NCBI GenBank assembly: GCA_934277645.1
Contig: CAKQUX010000001.1
Location: 248,001-312,000 of the forward strand
DNA length: 64,000 nucleotides
DNA from: an uncultured Clostridia bacterium
GTDB lineage: Bacteria > Bacillota > Clostridia > Christensenellales > CAG-917
Reading direction: 5' to 3'
In this document: piece by piece, positions 41,480-50,644 of the stretch
How positions within the stretch are numbered: position 1 is the stretch's first letter
Layout: every line of letters starts with the position of its first letter
The notes under the pieces: model-generated
Seen by the model: only the letters and a program-made list of their open reading frames with translations
Told to the model about the DNA's origin: nothing
The model's database searches: none
Position numbers and translations under genes: made by a program

Positions 41480-42718
41480 CTATGCTTCTCTGCCGAGCGA
41501 TGTGTTGTCGCAACATCTGTCTTTAAGACAATCGATAGGATGCGGATGCGATTCATATCGATAATCTTCGCCGTTTTCTTTGATATATTTATCGATAACG
41601 GCATGCGACGGAACGTTTTTCTTTTCGCTGATGATTTGTTCCTGATAGGTGAAAAATCTGAAATCTTTCGGCAAACTGTCCACCTTCACTATTTCTTCTT
41701 TGTCGGCCGTATTGCGAATGGTGTTCTTCATAACGTCTCTGACATAATCGATATTCGACTTGAAATCAAGCAGCGTAGGAAAATCGCCGCTTCCGATAAC
41801 AGAGCTTGCGTCTTTCTTCTCGTATTTTTGCAAAAGTTCGATTGCGTAATGAAGATGCGAAACTTCTTGCTCGTAAAGCATTTCCCAAACTTTTTTGAGA
41901 TTTGCGTTCGTTTCGGTCATATAGCAAGAATAGTAAAGATAACATTCGGTGTATTCGTGCATTACAAGACTTTCGAGCATCGTGCAATTTACGTCGAGAA
42001 GCGAACCGTACTCGGAAACGTGTTGTTCTTCTATCATTGCGATTTCGGCGTACAACTTTCTTCCCAAGTCGTTTTTATAGAAACTGCCCACGTTCATATA
42101 ATAGTTCATCGTTTGTTGCTCTGCCGCCGTAATAATATTGACGTGCAATTTCGTGAGCAAATCAGCGGACGAATTTATCGGTTTTCTTATTGCGTCGAAA
42201 GGATGACGGTGTTCGGAAATCGTAGGGCGTCCCGGCATAATGTCCGTATAGCCGTTCACCAATTTTTCCGCTTTGATGCCCATATCCATTTCGAGCAAAT
42301 CGGCGTATCTGTAAAGATGGTCGAAATCTTCGAGCAATGCGAAATCGAGTTGCCCTTTGACGTAAGGGTCTTTTTCCGCTCTTGCCATACAAGCGGTAAG
42401 GTCGACCGCAAGTTGCTCATACCCTATCGTCGTTTCCAAAATCGTTTCGTCTATCGGTTTAAGGCACGAAATAAGTTTTTGTTGTTGCTGTTCGAGCTTT
42501 CTCAAAACGGCAAGGTCGCGTCTTAAATCTTGATTTATCTCGTGACGTTGCCAACCGTGCGAAAACCAAACCTGTTCGAACTCGGTGCCGTTCATCAAAA
42601 TAACTCTCGTTTTGCTGTAAGCGTCCGTTTCGTTTTTGTCGTATGGCTTCGGATATGTCTTATCCAAACTCATAAAAAGACTGTCAATGTTTTTTGCTTT
42701 TTCCTTTAACGGATTCAT
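41480..42718 (-). CDS. Ferritin-like (putative diiron) protein
   Basis: The 412-residue, strongly helical protein has residues about 205-310 with helices carrying paired Glu and His (AAEQQTMNYYMNVG, MIEEQHVSEYGSLLD, MHEYTECYLYYS, YEQEVSHLHYAIELL). This is the Ex28-30...ExxH style of ferritin/rubrerythrin four-helix bundles. The flanking N- and C-terminal regions are not recognised, and the C-terminus ends with CLKDRCCDN. ATG 42718 follows AGGAGGTA. A role in iron binding or peroxide handling is inferred from the bundle only. Confidence 0.7.
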   Translation of the reverse strand: MNPLKEKAKNIDSLFMSLDKTYPKPYDKNETDAYSKTRVILMNGTEFEQVWFSHGWQRHEINQDLRRDLAVLRKLEQQQQKLISCLKPIDETILETTIGYEQLAVDLTACMARAEKDPYVKGQLDFALLEDFDHLYRYADLLEMDMGIKAEKLVNGYTDIMPGRPTISEHRHPFDAIRKPINSSADLLTKLHVNIITAAEQQTMNYYMNVGSFYKNDLGRKLYAEIAMIEEQHVSEYGSLLDVNCTMLESLVMHEYTECYLYYSCYMTETNANLKKVWEMLYEQEVSHLHYAIELLQKYEKKDASSVIGSGDFPTLLDFKSNIDYVRDVMKNTIRNTADKEEIVKVDSLPKDFRFFTYQEQIISEKKNVPSHAVIDKYIKENGEDYRYESHPHPIDCLKDRCCDNTSLGREA

Positions 42719-42827
42719 ACTACCTCCTTTAAACAAATATAGTATGTCCGCAAAAAAATTAGTTAAACGGTAGGGAGCGAAATTCGGCTCGATTAAATTC
42801 TCTTTTTTAAAGCAATTTCGGCAAAAG

Positions 42828-42855
42828 AAAAAGGCAAATTAAATTGCCTTTTTTA
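42828..42855 (-). terminator. Terminator of the first GPH transporter gene
   Basis: AAAGGCAA / TTGCCTTT stem with T-run on the minus strand. Confidence 0.75.
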
Positions 42856-42877
42856 AAATTTCGTTATAAAACTTTTG

Positions 42878-44554
42878 TTACGTTTTACTCTCTTCGCCTA
42901 CAACTTCCGTATTCTCTACGTCGTCTTCCGTTATGAGTTTGTTTGCATCCGTATTCTCTATAGGGTCTTCCGCTATGGGTTCGTTTGCATCCGTTTTCTC
43001 TACGACGTCTTCCGTTATAAGTCCGTTTACATACGCAGGCGACGTGTGATTGTCAATTTCTTCAACCATCTTTTTATAAAACTTGTCGTCGATGATACAT
43101 TTCTTTTTGTAGATTATTATCGCTACAATCAAAAATGCGACGGGAATGAGGCACATACAGCAAAGCAAAGCCATAGTGCTCGACTTAGGAACCGAACTAA
43201 TTATGTTTTGAATGCCTTCTAGTTTGATAGCGTCGGTGATAACGCCTTTAGACGCTTGGTTTTCGAGATTTGAAATTTGGTTTGTATAATTCGTTACGCC
43301 TACCACAAGATAAACGAGCATAACCAAAAACTGCATTAAAGCAGAACCCATTTTTGCCGTGAACGGTCTGACCGAAAAGATAAGTCCCTCTTCACGCCTG
43401 CCCGTTTTCCATTCGTTATATTCAACGGTGTCAGCCATATAAATGAGCATAACGGTGTAAAAGCCTTGTCCGAAACCAACTATGCCGTTACAAACTGCCA
43501 TAACCACGAATTTGACAATCCAAGGGTCGGACGGCAACACCAATCCGAACAGCATCATAAGTAAATAACCGCCGATTATCGAAAAGCCCGTCATATACAT
43601 AAGTTTCGTTCTGCCGACTTTTTTGATAAGCCACGGATAGAAAACCGTGAACAAAACCGACACGACGGCAAATACCACGCCGAAAAGTGTTGTCAAAAGT
43701 CCGTTGTATCCGAATTCGAAATATATGTAGGATAAGCTGAGTCCGCCGCCGACAACGTTTGTTCCTATGTTGAAAATAAGCATAACGAGCGCCGACCAAA
43801 GGAGCTGGTCGTTTTTGAATATGACCTTAAACATCTCCTTTAAGCCCTTTTTAGGCGCTTTGATTTCAATAGGCGGAAGCGGCTCTTCCTTTACGCCGAA
43901 AATCGTAAACAACTGAAAGCCTATCATAAGCACTGCCGCCATAACCGAAAATACGGCGTATCCCGTGACCGCACTACCGCCGATTGCATATTTTCCGACG
44001 GTAAGAACGGGAACGATAACACCGACAAGTCCGCTGCCTGCGGAAGAAAACAACTGAGTGAGCGAAGTGAGTTTTCCGCGTTCGTGTTCGTTTTTAGTGA
44101 GCGAAGGAAGCATTCCCCAATACGAAATGTCGTTCATCGTATAAGTTATGCTGAACAAAAAATACATAACGGCAAGAAAACCTATAAACGCCCAGCCGCC
44201 GAGTTGCACGGAAAACACCGCAACGATAACGCCGCCTGTCAGCACTGCGCCGATAAGCATCCAAGGTTTAAACTTACCCCACTTCGTTCTTGTATTTTCA
44301 ACAATACCGCCCATAATCGGGTCATTGAAAGCGTCGAAAATTCTTGCGCAAATAATGATAATGCTGACCGATGCGAACTGTGCGTCGGTTACGCTTTTAG
44401 TAAAAAGAATGTAAGTTAAAAGATAACCGTTAAAAAGAGCGTACAAAAAGTCGCGCCCTATTCCGCCAAGCGGAAACATAATAAGATTTCTAACCGACAG
44501 TTTGCCGCTTCTTGCGACTTCCGTCACGGTTTTCATTTCGTTTTCGTCTGTCAT
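42878..44554 (-). CDS. GPH-family (MelB-like) sugar:cation symporter
   Basis: The 558-residue, 12-helix MFS_2/GPH protein shows FPLGGIGRDFLYALFNGYLLTYIL and the family loop DAFNDPIMGGIVENTRTKWGKFKPWML, which carries the Asp ligands for the coupling cation. It imports a glycoside, possibly a galactoside given galK/galT nearby. ATG 44554 follows GGGGAG. The last about 50 residues contain three imperfect copies of a 16-residue acidic repeat (ITEDVVEKTDANEPIA type), beyond the normal family end. Confidence 0.9.
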   Translation of the reverse strand: MTDENEMKTVTEVARSGKLSVRNLIMFPLGGIGRDFLYALFNGYLLTYILFTKSVTDAQFASVSIIIICARIFDAFNDPIMGGIVENTRTKWGKFKPWMLIGAVLTGGVIVAVFSVQLGGWAFIGFLAVMYFLFSITYTMNDISYWGMLPSLTKNEHERGKLTSLTQLFSSAGSGLVGVIVPVLTVGKYAIGGSAVTGYAVFSVMAAVLMIGFQLFTIFGVKEEPLPPIEIKAPKKGLKEMFKVIFKNDQLLWSALVMLIFNIGTNVVGGGLSLSYIYFEFGYNGLLTTLFGVVFAVVSVLFTVFYPWLIKKVGRTKLMYMTGFSIIGGYLLMMLFGLVLPSDPWIVKFVVMAVCNGIVGFGQGFYTVMLIYMADTVEYNEWKTGRREEGLIFSVRPFTAKMGSALMQFLVMLVYLVVGVTNYTNQISNLENQASKGVITDAIKLEGIQNIISSVPKSSTMALLCCMCLIPVAFLIVAIIIYKKKCIIDDKFYKKMVEEIDNHTSPAYVNGLITEDVVEKTDANEPIAEDPIENTDANKLITEDDVENTEVVGEESKT

Positions 44555-44798
44555 AATTTTCTCCCCGATAATTATAACACACCGAAAACCACATTTCAAG
44601 AGCAACAGTAAAGCGCTTTGTCTTGATTATTCCGGATGACGAGTCTAAAAACTAAATATCGACTTTATATCAAACTATATAGCCTATCCTAAATTTAAAA
44701 TCACAGTCATCAAAAAATTTAATTGACTTTATAAATAGCCTATTTAAACCGACAGCCGCTTTAACATTTCGCTATCGTCAAAACCGACGGCAAAGGAT

Positions 44799-45809
44799 TC
44801 AGCAAATTGTTGCGGCGGCGCAAAAAAGGTTTTTCAATCTGAGTTTCGCTCCGTTTTTAATTTCGTTGACGTTCACGACAAGTCCGTCTTCAACCTCAAA
44901 TTGAAACTCTCTCGCATATTTTTCGTTTTCTCCGTCACGAACCATAACCGCAACGACGTTCTCGTCAACCGAACGATATTTAGGAAATTCAACGCTCGAA
45001 AACTCGCCCAAATATTTCGTGAGCATTTCCGCTTTTAAATCGGGAGCAAGATAGCTTTGCGCCCTTTCCATATCCTTTGACATCACGGCTTCTAAAAGCA
45101 GATAAGGCACAAGCATAGGAACGTATTCGCGGTCGTTTTCATAACTGTACGTTCTTGAAATTATTTTAAACTGTCTGTCCGTTTCAAAAAAGCTATACTC
45201 TTCCGTCATAACTCTGCCAAGCATATCGTTGAGTCGTTTTTTAGTTATGAAAGACTTTTTGCCGTAAGTTATGCTGTCCGCTTCTCCCATAAAGAGAAGT
45301 TTATAATTATCGTCGGCTAATGCGATAAGTAAAAACTGTCCCGTCTTCGTAAAGCCCGTGACGATAAACATAAGTCCGAAACTTAGCGGCGTTACGTCGA
45401 TATGCGTTTTCGACGGCTTTCTGCCGAAATCATAAATAACGTTCGTGCTGCCGTTCGTGATTAGAAGTTTTTGCGTAGCGTCGTTGAATGCCGTTGCGGT
45501 ATGTACTATGCCGCCGAATTTTCCTTTGGCTTCGGCAACCGCTTCAAACTCTTTGAATCTGTTCAGGTTATCGCGATTGAAGCTGAGTTCATAAACTCCG
45601 CCGCCCCACCTAGTGACGAATATATCGCCGTAAATCTCTCTCGTTTTAGTCTTTATGCGCGCGCTTTTAGGAACTCCCTTTCCGAGCGGAAAACAACTTA
45701 AAAGATGCTCCGAGTCGTCCGCTTCGAACGTGAAAGTCTTTGAACATATCTTGCCGTCAAAAAGAAGATATTCATCGTCGGCACAATTTACAATATACTT
45801 TTCGCCCAT
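44799..45809 (-). CDS. Hypothetical protein
   Basis: The 336-residue, mixed alpha/beta soluble protein lacks signal peptide or membrane segments. Repeating beta-like elements (YLLFDGKICSKTFTF, DIFVTRWGGGVYELSF, HTATAFNDATQKLLITNG) fill the first 200 residues and a helical part follows. No family was recognised. It lies 15 bases downstream of the DivIVA-family gene and probably shares its transcript. The C-terminal Cys pair (LFCAAATIC) is unusual. Confidence 0.75.
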   Translation of the reverse strand: MGEKYIVNCADDEYLLFDGKICSKTFTFEADDSEHLLSCFPLGKGVPKSARIKTKTREIYGDIFVTRWGGGVYELSFNRDNLNRFKEFEAVAEAKGKFGGIVHTATAFNDATQKLLITNGSTNVIYDFGRKPSKTHIDVTPLSFGLMFIVTGFTKTGQFLLIALADDNYKLLFMGEADSITYGKKSFITKKRLNDMLGRVMTEEYSFFETDRQFKIISRTYSYENDREYVPMLVPYLLLEAVMSKDMERAQSYLAPDLKAEMLTKYLGEFSSVEFPKYRSVDENVVAVMVRDGENEKYAREFQFEVEDGLVVNVNEIKNGAKLRLKNLFCAAATIC

Positions 45810-45824
45810 ATTGCCCCTACAATT

Positions 45825-46508
45825 TTATGCTCTTTTAGAGCCGCTTATGCCAAGTGATTTGCAAATTTCTTCGAGCGGTTCGTCGGGTCTTAAAACGTCC
45901 TCCATTTTAAATCCTTTGACGGCGTCGCAAGCCGCTTCCTTTTCTTTCGAGGCTTTTCTTATTTCGCTTTTTAATTTTTCAAACAATTCGGCAACGTCGC
46001 TGTCTTCGCTTTTAAGCCTTTTCACTTCGCCTTTAAATTGTCTTTCCATCTCCGACCCCGTTCCGCTTTTTTCGAGCGAAAAATCACGGCTTAGCATTTC
46101 TTCGAGTTCCAAAGCCGTCTGAGTCACCACGCTTTCGAGATTTAATGCGTCCTTACTGAAATGATATCTTTCTTTAAGTTCTTCGTAAGCGTTCGTCCAT
46201 TTGGCTTGAAAGATTTTTAGCCTCTCCACTTCCATAGCGTATTGAAGTTTAAGGTCAAGCGTCATTTCGTTGGCTTTTTCGTTTGCCGACAAAATCGACT
46301 TTTTTATTTCGTTTTCCTGTTCGGCATAATCGAGAACCTTGTTTTCGAGTTCATAGTTTTTTGCTTTCAGCGCAGAAATTCTCTCACGCTGTTCGCCTAA
46401 TTGCTTTTCATAATACGTCTCTTTTTCTTTTATGTATTTGTCCACTTCATCTACTGCGTATCCCTTTTTGCTTACGGTAAAACTTTGATTTAAACATACT
46501 TTTTTCAT
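45825..46508 (-). CDS. DivIVA-family coiled-coil protein
   Basis: The 227-residue protein has an N-terminal DivIVA lipid-binding motif FTVSKKGYAVDEVDKYIKE (about 10-28), then a long coiled coil rich in Glu, Lys and Leu. DivIVA-domain proteins sit at negatively curved membrane (poles, septum) and recruit partners such as division or sporulation factors. Its length and sequence leave open whether it is DivIVA, GpsB or another member. Transcribed with the hypothetical gene downstream. Confidence 0.85.
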   Translation of the reverse strand: MKKVCLNQSFTVSKKGYAVDEVDKYIKEKETYYEKQLGEQRERISALKAKNYELENKVLDYAEQENEIKKSILSANEKANEMTLDLKLQYAMEVERLKIFQAKWTNAYEELKERYHFSKDALNLESVVTQTALELEEMLSRDFSLEKSGTGSEMERQFKGEVKRLKSEDSDVAELFEKLKSEIRKASKEKEAACDAVKGFKMEDVLRPDEPLEEICKSLGISGSKRA

Positions 46509-46522
46509 ATTAACCTCACAAA

Positions 46523-46562
46523 AAAAACGCTATCTATATGATGAAACATAGACAGCGTTTTT
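46523..46562 (-). terminator. Terminator of pncB
   Basis: Minus-strand AAAACGCTGTCTAT / ATAGATAGCGTTTT hairpin with one mismatch, ending in T's. Confidence 0.8.
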
Positions 46563-46619
46563 GCAATTTTTTAGGTAATAAGTTTTTATTTACTTTTGTC
46601 AAGTTTTAGCGCATTTTGT

Positions 46620-48047
46620 TTAATGTCTGTTCAAAAGCAAATTGTGTTTCAAATCGTAAAGTCTTTGCGACAAGTCGACTTTGTACTCCTGAGTGTTTAT
46701 AACTCTCAGATATTCCGGATAGAACGACGCTACCTCTTCGTCAAGATGTTTGCCGATTGCGTGCAAGTCAGGATTTTTATAAACGAGCTTTCCGCCCTTG
46801 AAAACGTCCACCATAAGGTTTACGACCTTGTAGTTTTCAAAGGTGGTTTTCTTCCATATTTGTTCCGGGTGGAAAATCGTAAGCGGTTTTGATTCGTCAA
46901 ACGTATCGTCGTCAAGACAAATCATATCGGCAGCCGCCATTTTGTCCTTGTCGTAAATTCTGACGACCTTTTTAAGTCCCGGATTGGTTATTTTAGCAGG
47001 CGTATTAGATACTTTGATTTTCGGCGACATATTTCCGTTTTCGTCTTCCATAGCGGCAAGTTTGTAAACGCCGCCGAGGCTCGGATTAGTATAGCTTGTT
47101 ATAAGTCTTGTGCCTATTCCGTAAATATCGATTTTTGCGTCCTGAGTTCTCAATGCAAGCAAAACGTCTTCGTCTATATCGCCAGAAGCGAAAATTTTGA
47201 CGTCGCTGTGTCCTGCTTCGTCAAGCATAACTCTCGCCTTCTTTGAAAGATAAGCAAGGTCGCCGCTGTCAAGTCTGATTCCGAGCGGCTTATAGCCCTT
47301 TGCTTTAAGTTCGTCGAACACTTTGATTGCGTTAGGAACACCCGACTTCAACGTATCGTAGGTGTCTACAAGCAACAAGCATCCGTCAGGATAAATTTCG
47401 GCATACTTTCTGAACGCCGTAAGTTCGTCAGGGAAAGACATAACCCAGCTGTGCGCGTGCGTACCTTTGACGGCAATATCGAACATTTTGCCTGCAAGTA
47501 CGTTTGACGTAGAACGACAACCGCCGATATACGCCGCTCTTGCGCCGTAAATGCCTGCGTCGGCATTTTGCGCACGACGAAGACCGAATTCCAAAATCTG
47601 TCCTTCCGTGCTTTCGCAAAGTCTTAACGCTTTCGTTGCGATAAGCGTTTGGTGATTGATGAAAGTCAAAACGGCAGTTTCTAAAAGCTGAGCTTCAAAA
47701 AGCGTAGCCGTAACGGTCAAAAGCGGTTCATAAGGAAACACGATTGTTCCTTCGGGAATTGCTTTGACGTCGCCCGTAAATTTAAAGTTTTTAAGAACCG
47801 TCAAAAACTCTTCGTCGAACGTGCCGAGCGAACGAAGATATTCGATATCGTCATTGTCGAAATGCAAGTTTTCGATATAATCGATTACTTGGTCAAGACC
47901 TGCGGCAACTGCGTAAGAAAATCCGCCCACGCCTCTGTAAAACACGTCGAAGACGGCTCTTTTGTTTGCGGTACCGCATTTAAGGTAACCGTTCATCATC
48001 GTAAGTTCATAAAAATCGGTAAGTAAAGTTAAGTTTCTCATTTTCAC
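46620..48047 (-). CDS. pncB: Nicotinate phosphoribosyltransferase
   Basis: The 475-residue protein has LLTDFYELTMMNGYL at the start, EGTIVFPYEPLLTV, FGLRRAQNADAGIYGARAAYIGG and GTHAHSWVMSFPDELTAFRKYA, all diagnostic blocks (the GTHAHSWV block includes the autophosphorylated His region). IRLDSGDLAYLSKKAR also fits. It makes nicotinate mononucleotide from nicotinate and PRPP at ATP cost, in NAD salvage. Monocistronic with terminators on both sides. Confidence 0.96.
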   Translation of the reverse strand: MKMRNLTLLTDFYELTMMNGYLKCGTANKRAVFDVFYRGVGGFSYAVAAGLDQVIDYIENLHFDNDDIEYLRSLGTFDEEFLTVLKNFKFTGDVKAIPEGTIVFPYEPLLTVTATLFEAQLLETAVLTFINHQTLIATKALRLCESTEGQILEFGLRRAQNADAGIYGARAAYIGGCRSTSNVLAGKMFDIAVKGTHAHSWVMSFPDELTAFRKYAEIYPDGCLLLVDTYDTLKSGVPNAIKVFDELKAKGYKPLGIRLDSGDLAYLSKKARVMLDEAGHSDVKIFASGDIDEDVLLALRTQDAKIDIYGIGTRLITSYTNPSLGGVYKLAAMEDENGNMSPKIKVSNTPAKITNPGLKKVVRIYDKDKMAAADMICLDDDTFDESKPLTIFHPEQIWKKTTFENYKVVNLMVDVFKGGKLVYKNPDLHAIGKHLDEEVASFYPEYLRVINTQEYKVDLSQRLYDLKHNLLLNRH

Positions 48048-48051
48048 CTTT

Positions 48052-48080
48052 AAAAAGCCAAACTGAGTTTGGCTTTATTT
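48052..48080 (-). terminator. Terminator of the galK-lgt operon
   Basis: AAAGCCAAAC / GTTTGGCTTT stem ending in T's on the minus strand. Confidence 0.85.
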
Positions 48081-48083
48081 TAT

Positions 48084-49256
48084 TTAGCGTTTTACGCTTT
48101 TATTTTTTTTGTTTGCTTTATCTTGTTTTTCTTTTTCTATACGTTCCGCTTCGGCTTTTATCGCCGCTCTTCTTGCCTCTTCGGCAGCAATTCTGTTCTT
48201 TTCGGCGATTTCAACACGGAAACGTTCTTCATCGGCTTTCATATCTAAGTAGCTTGCGTATTCTTTGACGATTTTGCCGTTCATTTCGCTTACTGCTACC
48301 GCGTCCTGATTTTCGACAGGCTTGCCGATTGTGTTAAGGCTTATCTTCTTCCAGACGAATGCGACGAACTTATAGATTTTATATTCGGCTTTGCTTTCGT
48401 CGATTTCTTCTCCGAGGTCGATTTTCTTTTTGACTTTATCGTGAATGGATTTAAGCACAATGTAAACTATTCCGAGAACAATAGCAATCGGGAAAATCGT
48501 GTAGCAAAGAATTTGCGTTTCAGGAACGGCGTCGATTCTCAAATATTCGAGTAACGCCCTTATAAGGTTGTACCAGAAAAGATACAAAAATCCCAAAATT
48601 CCCGGGAACTTTTTGTTTTTACGCCAAATAACGTAAAAAATTATCGCTCCGACAAAGTTCCAGATAGCTTCGTATAAAAACGTCGCGTAGTGCCATCCGC
48701 CGACTCCGCCACAGTTACAAAGCGACGAACCGCAATGGTCTATATACACGCTAAACGGAAGACCGGTCGGAAAGCCTTGCGGAATTGCAAGTCCGTATGC
48801 TTCCTGATTGACAAAGTTGCCCCAACGACCGAGCGACTGCGCAAGCAAAAGCGTCGGCGCAATCATATCGATAAGTTGCGGAATAGTACATTTGTCGCGG
48901 TGACGGAACCAGAATATAACGCCGCCCAAAATGCCGCCTAAAAGTCCGCCGATAATCGTTATACCGCCTTCCCAAATCGCGATGGCATGAACGAAGTCCG
49001 ACCAGCTATGCCAAGGGAAGTATTCTTCGGGACGAACGATGACGTAAATAAATCTTGCAAAAACTATCGCAAGCGGAATTATCCACAAAAACAGTTCGAG
49101 CGCATCGTCTTTGGTAAGACCGATTCTCGGACACTCAAAAATAGCGTAAATAAGACAGGAAAGCATCGCGCCCGTCAAAATTATACCGTACCATTCGATG
49201 CTCAAATTTCCTATTCTGAACGCTTCCGCCGCCGACAACGTAAAAGTCAAATTCAT
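48084..49256 (-). CDS. lgt: Prolipoprotein diacylglyceryl transferase
   Basis: The 390-residue integral membrane enzyme has seven-helix Lgt blocks: WYGIILTGAMLS, IWEGGITIIGGLLGG and QSLGRWGNFVNQEAYG (the Lgt signature). It moves diacylglyceryl from phosphatidylglycerol to the lipobox Cys of prelipoproteins. The C-terminus carries about 110 extra residues rich in Glu, Lys and Ala in a likely coiled cytoplasmic tail, not part of the usual about 280-residue enzyme. The ATG overlaps the galK stop as ATGA. Confidence 0.95.
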   Translation of the reverse strand: MNLTFTLSAAEAFRIGNLSIEWYGIILTGAMLSCLIYAIFECPRIGLTKDDALELFLWIIPLAIVFARFIYVIVRPEEYFPWHSWSDFVHAIAIWEGGITIIGGLLGGILGGVIFWFRHRDKCTIPQLIDMIAPTLLLAQSLGRWGNFVNQEAYGLAIPQGFPTGLPFSVYIDHCGSSLCNCGGVGGWHYATFLYEAIWNFVGAIIFYVIWRKNKKFPGILGFLYLFWYNLIRALLEYLRIDAVPETQILCYTIFPIAIVLGIVYIVLKSIHDKVKKKIDLGEEIDESKAEYKIYKFVAFVWKKISLNTIGKPVENQDAVAVSEMNGKIVKEYASYLDMKADEERFRVEIAEKNRIAAEEARRAAIKAEAERIEKEKQDKANKKNKSVKR

Positions 49257-50527
49257 AATTGTACCTCTGCTACCTTTACTGCACCGTCTTTTCTGACAGT
49301 CAATTTAAAAACACAGTCCGAGCCGAAATTATTTGACATTATCTCGTCGAATTTATCTGAATTTTCTTTTTTGACAAAAGCAAGTATCGTTCCTGCAAAA
49401 CCGCCGCCGTGAACTCTTACTGCCTCGCACAATCCCGACTCTTGGCAAAGCGTGATTGCAAAAGGTAAATATTGTTCTACGTCGCAAGGCGGATAAAGGT
49501 TTTGAAGCAATCTCCACGAAGAATCGCCCGAACGGTTTATAACGTCCAAAAAGTTTTCGGTATCGCCCTTTTCAAGGCTTGCCAACGCTTCGTCAACTCT
49601 GTCACATTCTTCAAAGAAGTGCATCGCTCTTAAAACTGCCCTTCCGCTTATTTTTTCTCTGAGCGTCGATGCAAATTGCAAAACGTCCGCTTTCGTCGTT
49701 TTTCTCAAACAATCCACACTGAAAAACTTTGCCACGTTTTTCATATCCGAAAGAATACCTGCATAGTCGGCAACCAAATCGCTATGGTCACCGCCTGCGT
49801 TTATAACGAAAATATCGAGTCCTTGTTCCGTCCAAGGCGCAGCCTCGACGATAGGATTGTCCGTGTCGGCAAAATCGATAAGGTTTACGCCGCCGAGAGC
49901 TATTGCCGCTTGGTCCATAAGACCGCACGGTTTTCCGAAATATCTGTTTTCGGCATATTGCGACGCCTTTGCCTTTTCCATTGCGCAGACCTTTCCGTCG
50001 TTATACAAAACGTTGAAAATCTCGCCGACTAAAACCTCAAAAGCACTCGAAGACGAAACGCCCGCGCCCTTAGGAACACGGCTCGTAAACGCCGCTCTGA
50101 AGCCGCCGACTTTGTAGCCGTGCGATACGAAATAGTCCGCAACGCCTTGAATAAGCGCAAAAGACGTGCCTTTGTTTTCTTCTTTAAATGCTATATCTTT
50201 AAGGTCAACAGTCATTCTCGGATAACCGTCGCTGTCAACCGAAACGACGTTGTCGTTTGTCGGCACAACGACCGCCAGAATATCGACGCTGACTGCCGCC
50301 GCCATAACCTTGCCGTGATTGTGGTCGGTATGATTGCCGCAAATTTCTATTCTGCCCGGCGAAGAAAAAATCATAGCCTTTCCATTTAAACCGAAATTGT
50401 TTTTAAACGTTTCGACTATGCCGTTCAATCTGTTTTCGAGACTATCTGATTTTTCGCCGTACAATTCTTTTAAAATTCTATCCGTTTCAAAATTGTCAAA
50501 ATATTTTTTTTGCGTAACAGTTGTCAT
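49253..50527 (-). CDS. galK: Galactokinase
   Basis: The 424-residue GHMP kinase has the galactokinase signature GRIEICGNHTDHNHG near 60, PKGAGVSSSSAFEVLVGEIF (motif 2, ATP loop) and CGLMDQAAIALGG. VHGGGFAGTILAFV is motif 3 near the C-terminus. It phosphorylates galactose at C1 in the Leloir pathway. ATG 50527 follows GAGGGTTAT; an upstream Met lacks a ribosome site. It is translationally coupled to lgt by ATGA overlap and divergent from galT. Confidence 0.93.
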   Translation of the reverse strand: MTTVTQKKYFDNFETDRILKELYGEKSDSLENRLNGIVETFKNNFGLNGKAMIFSSPGRIEICGNHTDHNHGKVMAAAVSVDILAVVVPTNDNVVSVDSDGYPRMTVDLKDIAFKEENKGTSFALIQGVADYFVSHGYKVGGFRAAFTSRVPKGAGVSSSSAFEVLVGEIFNVLYNDGKVCAMEKAKASQYAENRYFGKPCGLMDQAAIALGGVNLIDFADTDNPIVEAAPWTEQGLDIFVINAGGDHSDLVADYAGILSDMKNVAKFFSVDCLRKTTKADVLQFASTLREKISGRAVLRAMHFFEECDRVDEALASLEKGDTENFLDVINRSGDSSWRLLQNLYPPCDVEQYLPFAITLCQESGLCEAVRVHGGGFAGTILAFVKKENSDKFDEIMSNNFGSDCVFKLTVRKDGAVKVAEVQL

Positions 50528-50561
50528 ATAACCCTCGACAATGTATAATATTGTTAAATAG

Positions 50562-50589
50562 ATTATACCATACACGGTAGATTTTGCAA
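50562..50589 (-). promoter_or_regulatory. galK-lgt promoter with possible LacI-type operator
   Basis: TTGCAA (50584-50589) and TATAAT (50562-50567) with a 16-nt spacer and an extended TG. The overlapping plus-strand TTGCAAACGGTTTATCGCAA (50584-50603) resembles a LacI/GalR-family operator core. Confidence 0.6.
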
Positions 50590-50644
50590 ACGGTTTATCG
50601 CAAATAGTTTAATTAGGCATTTTTATTATTATTCAAGGTGAAAT

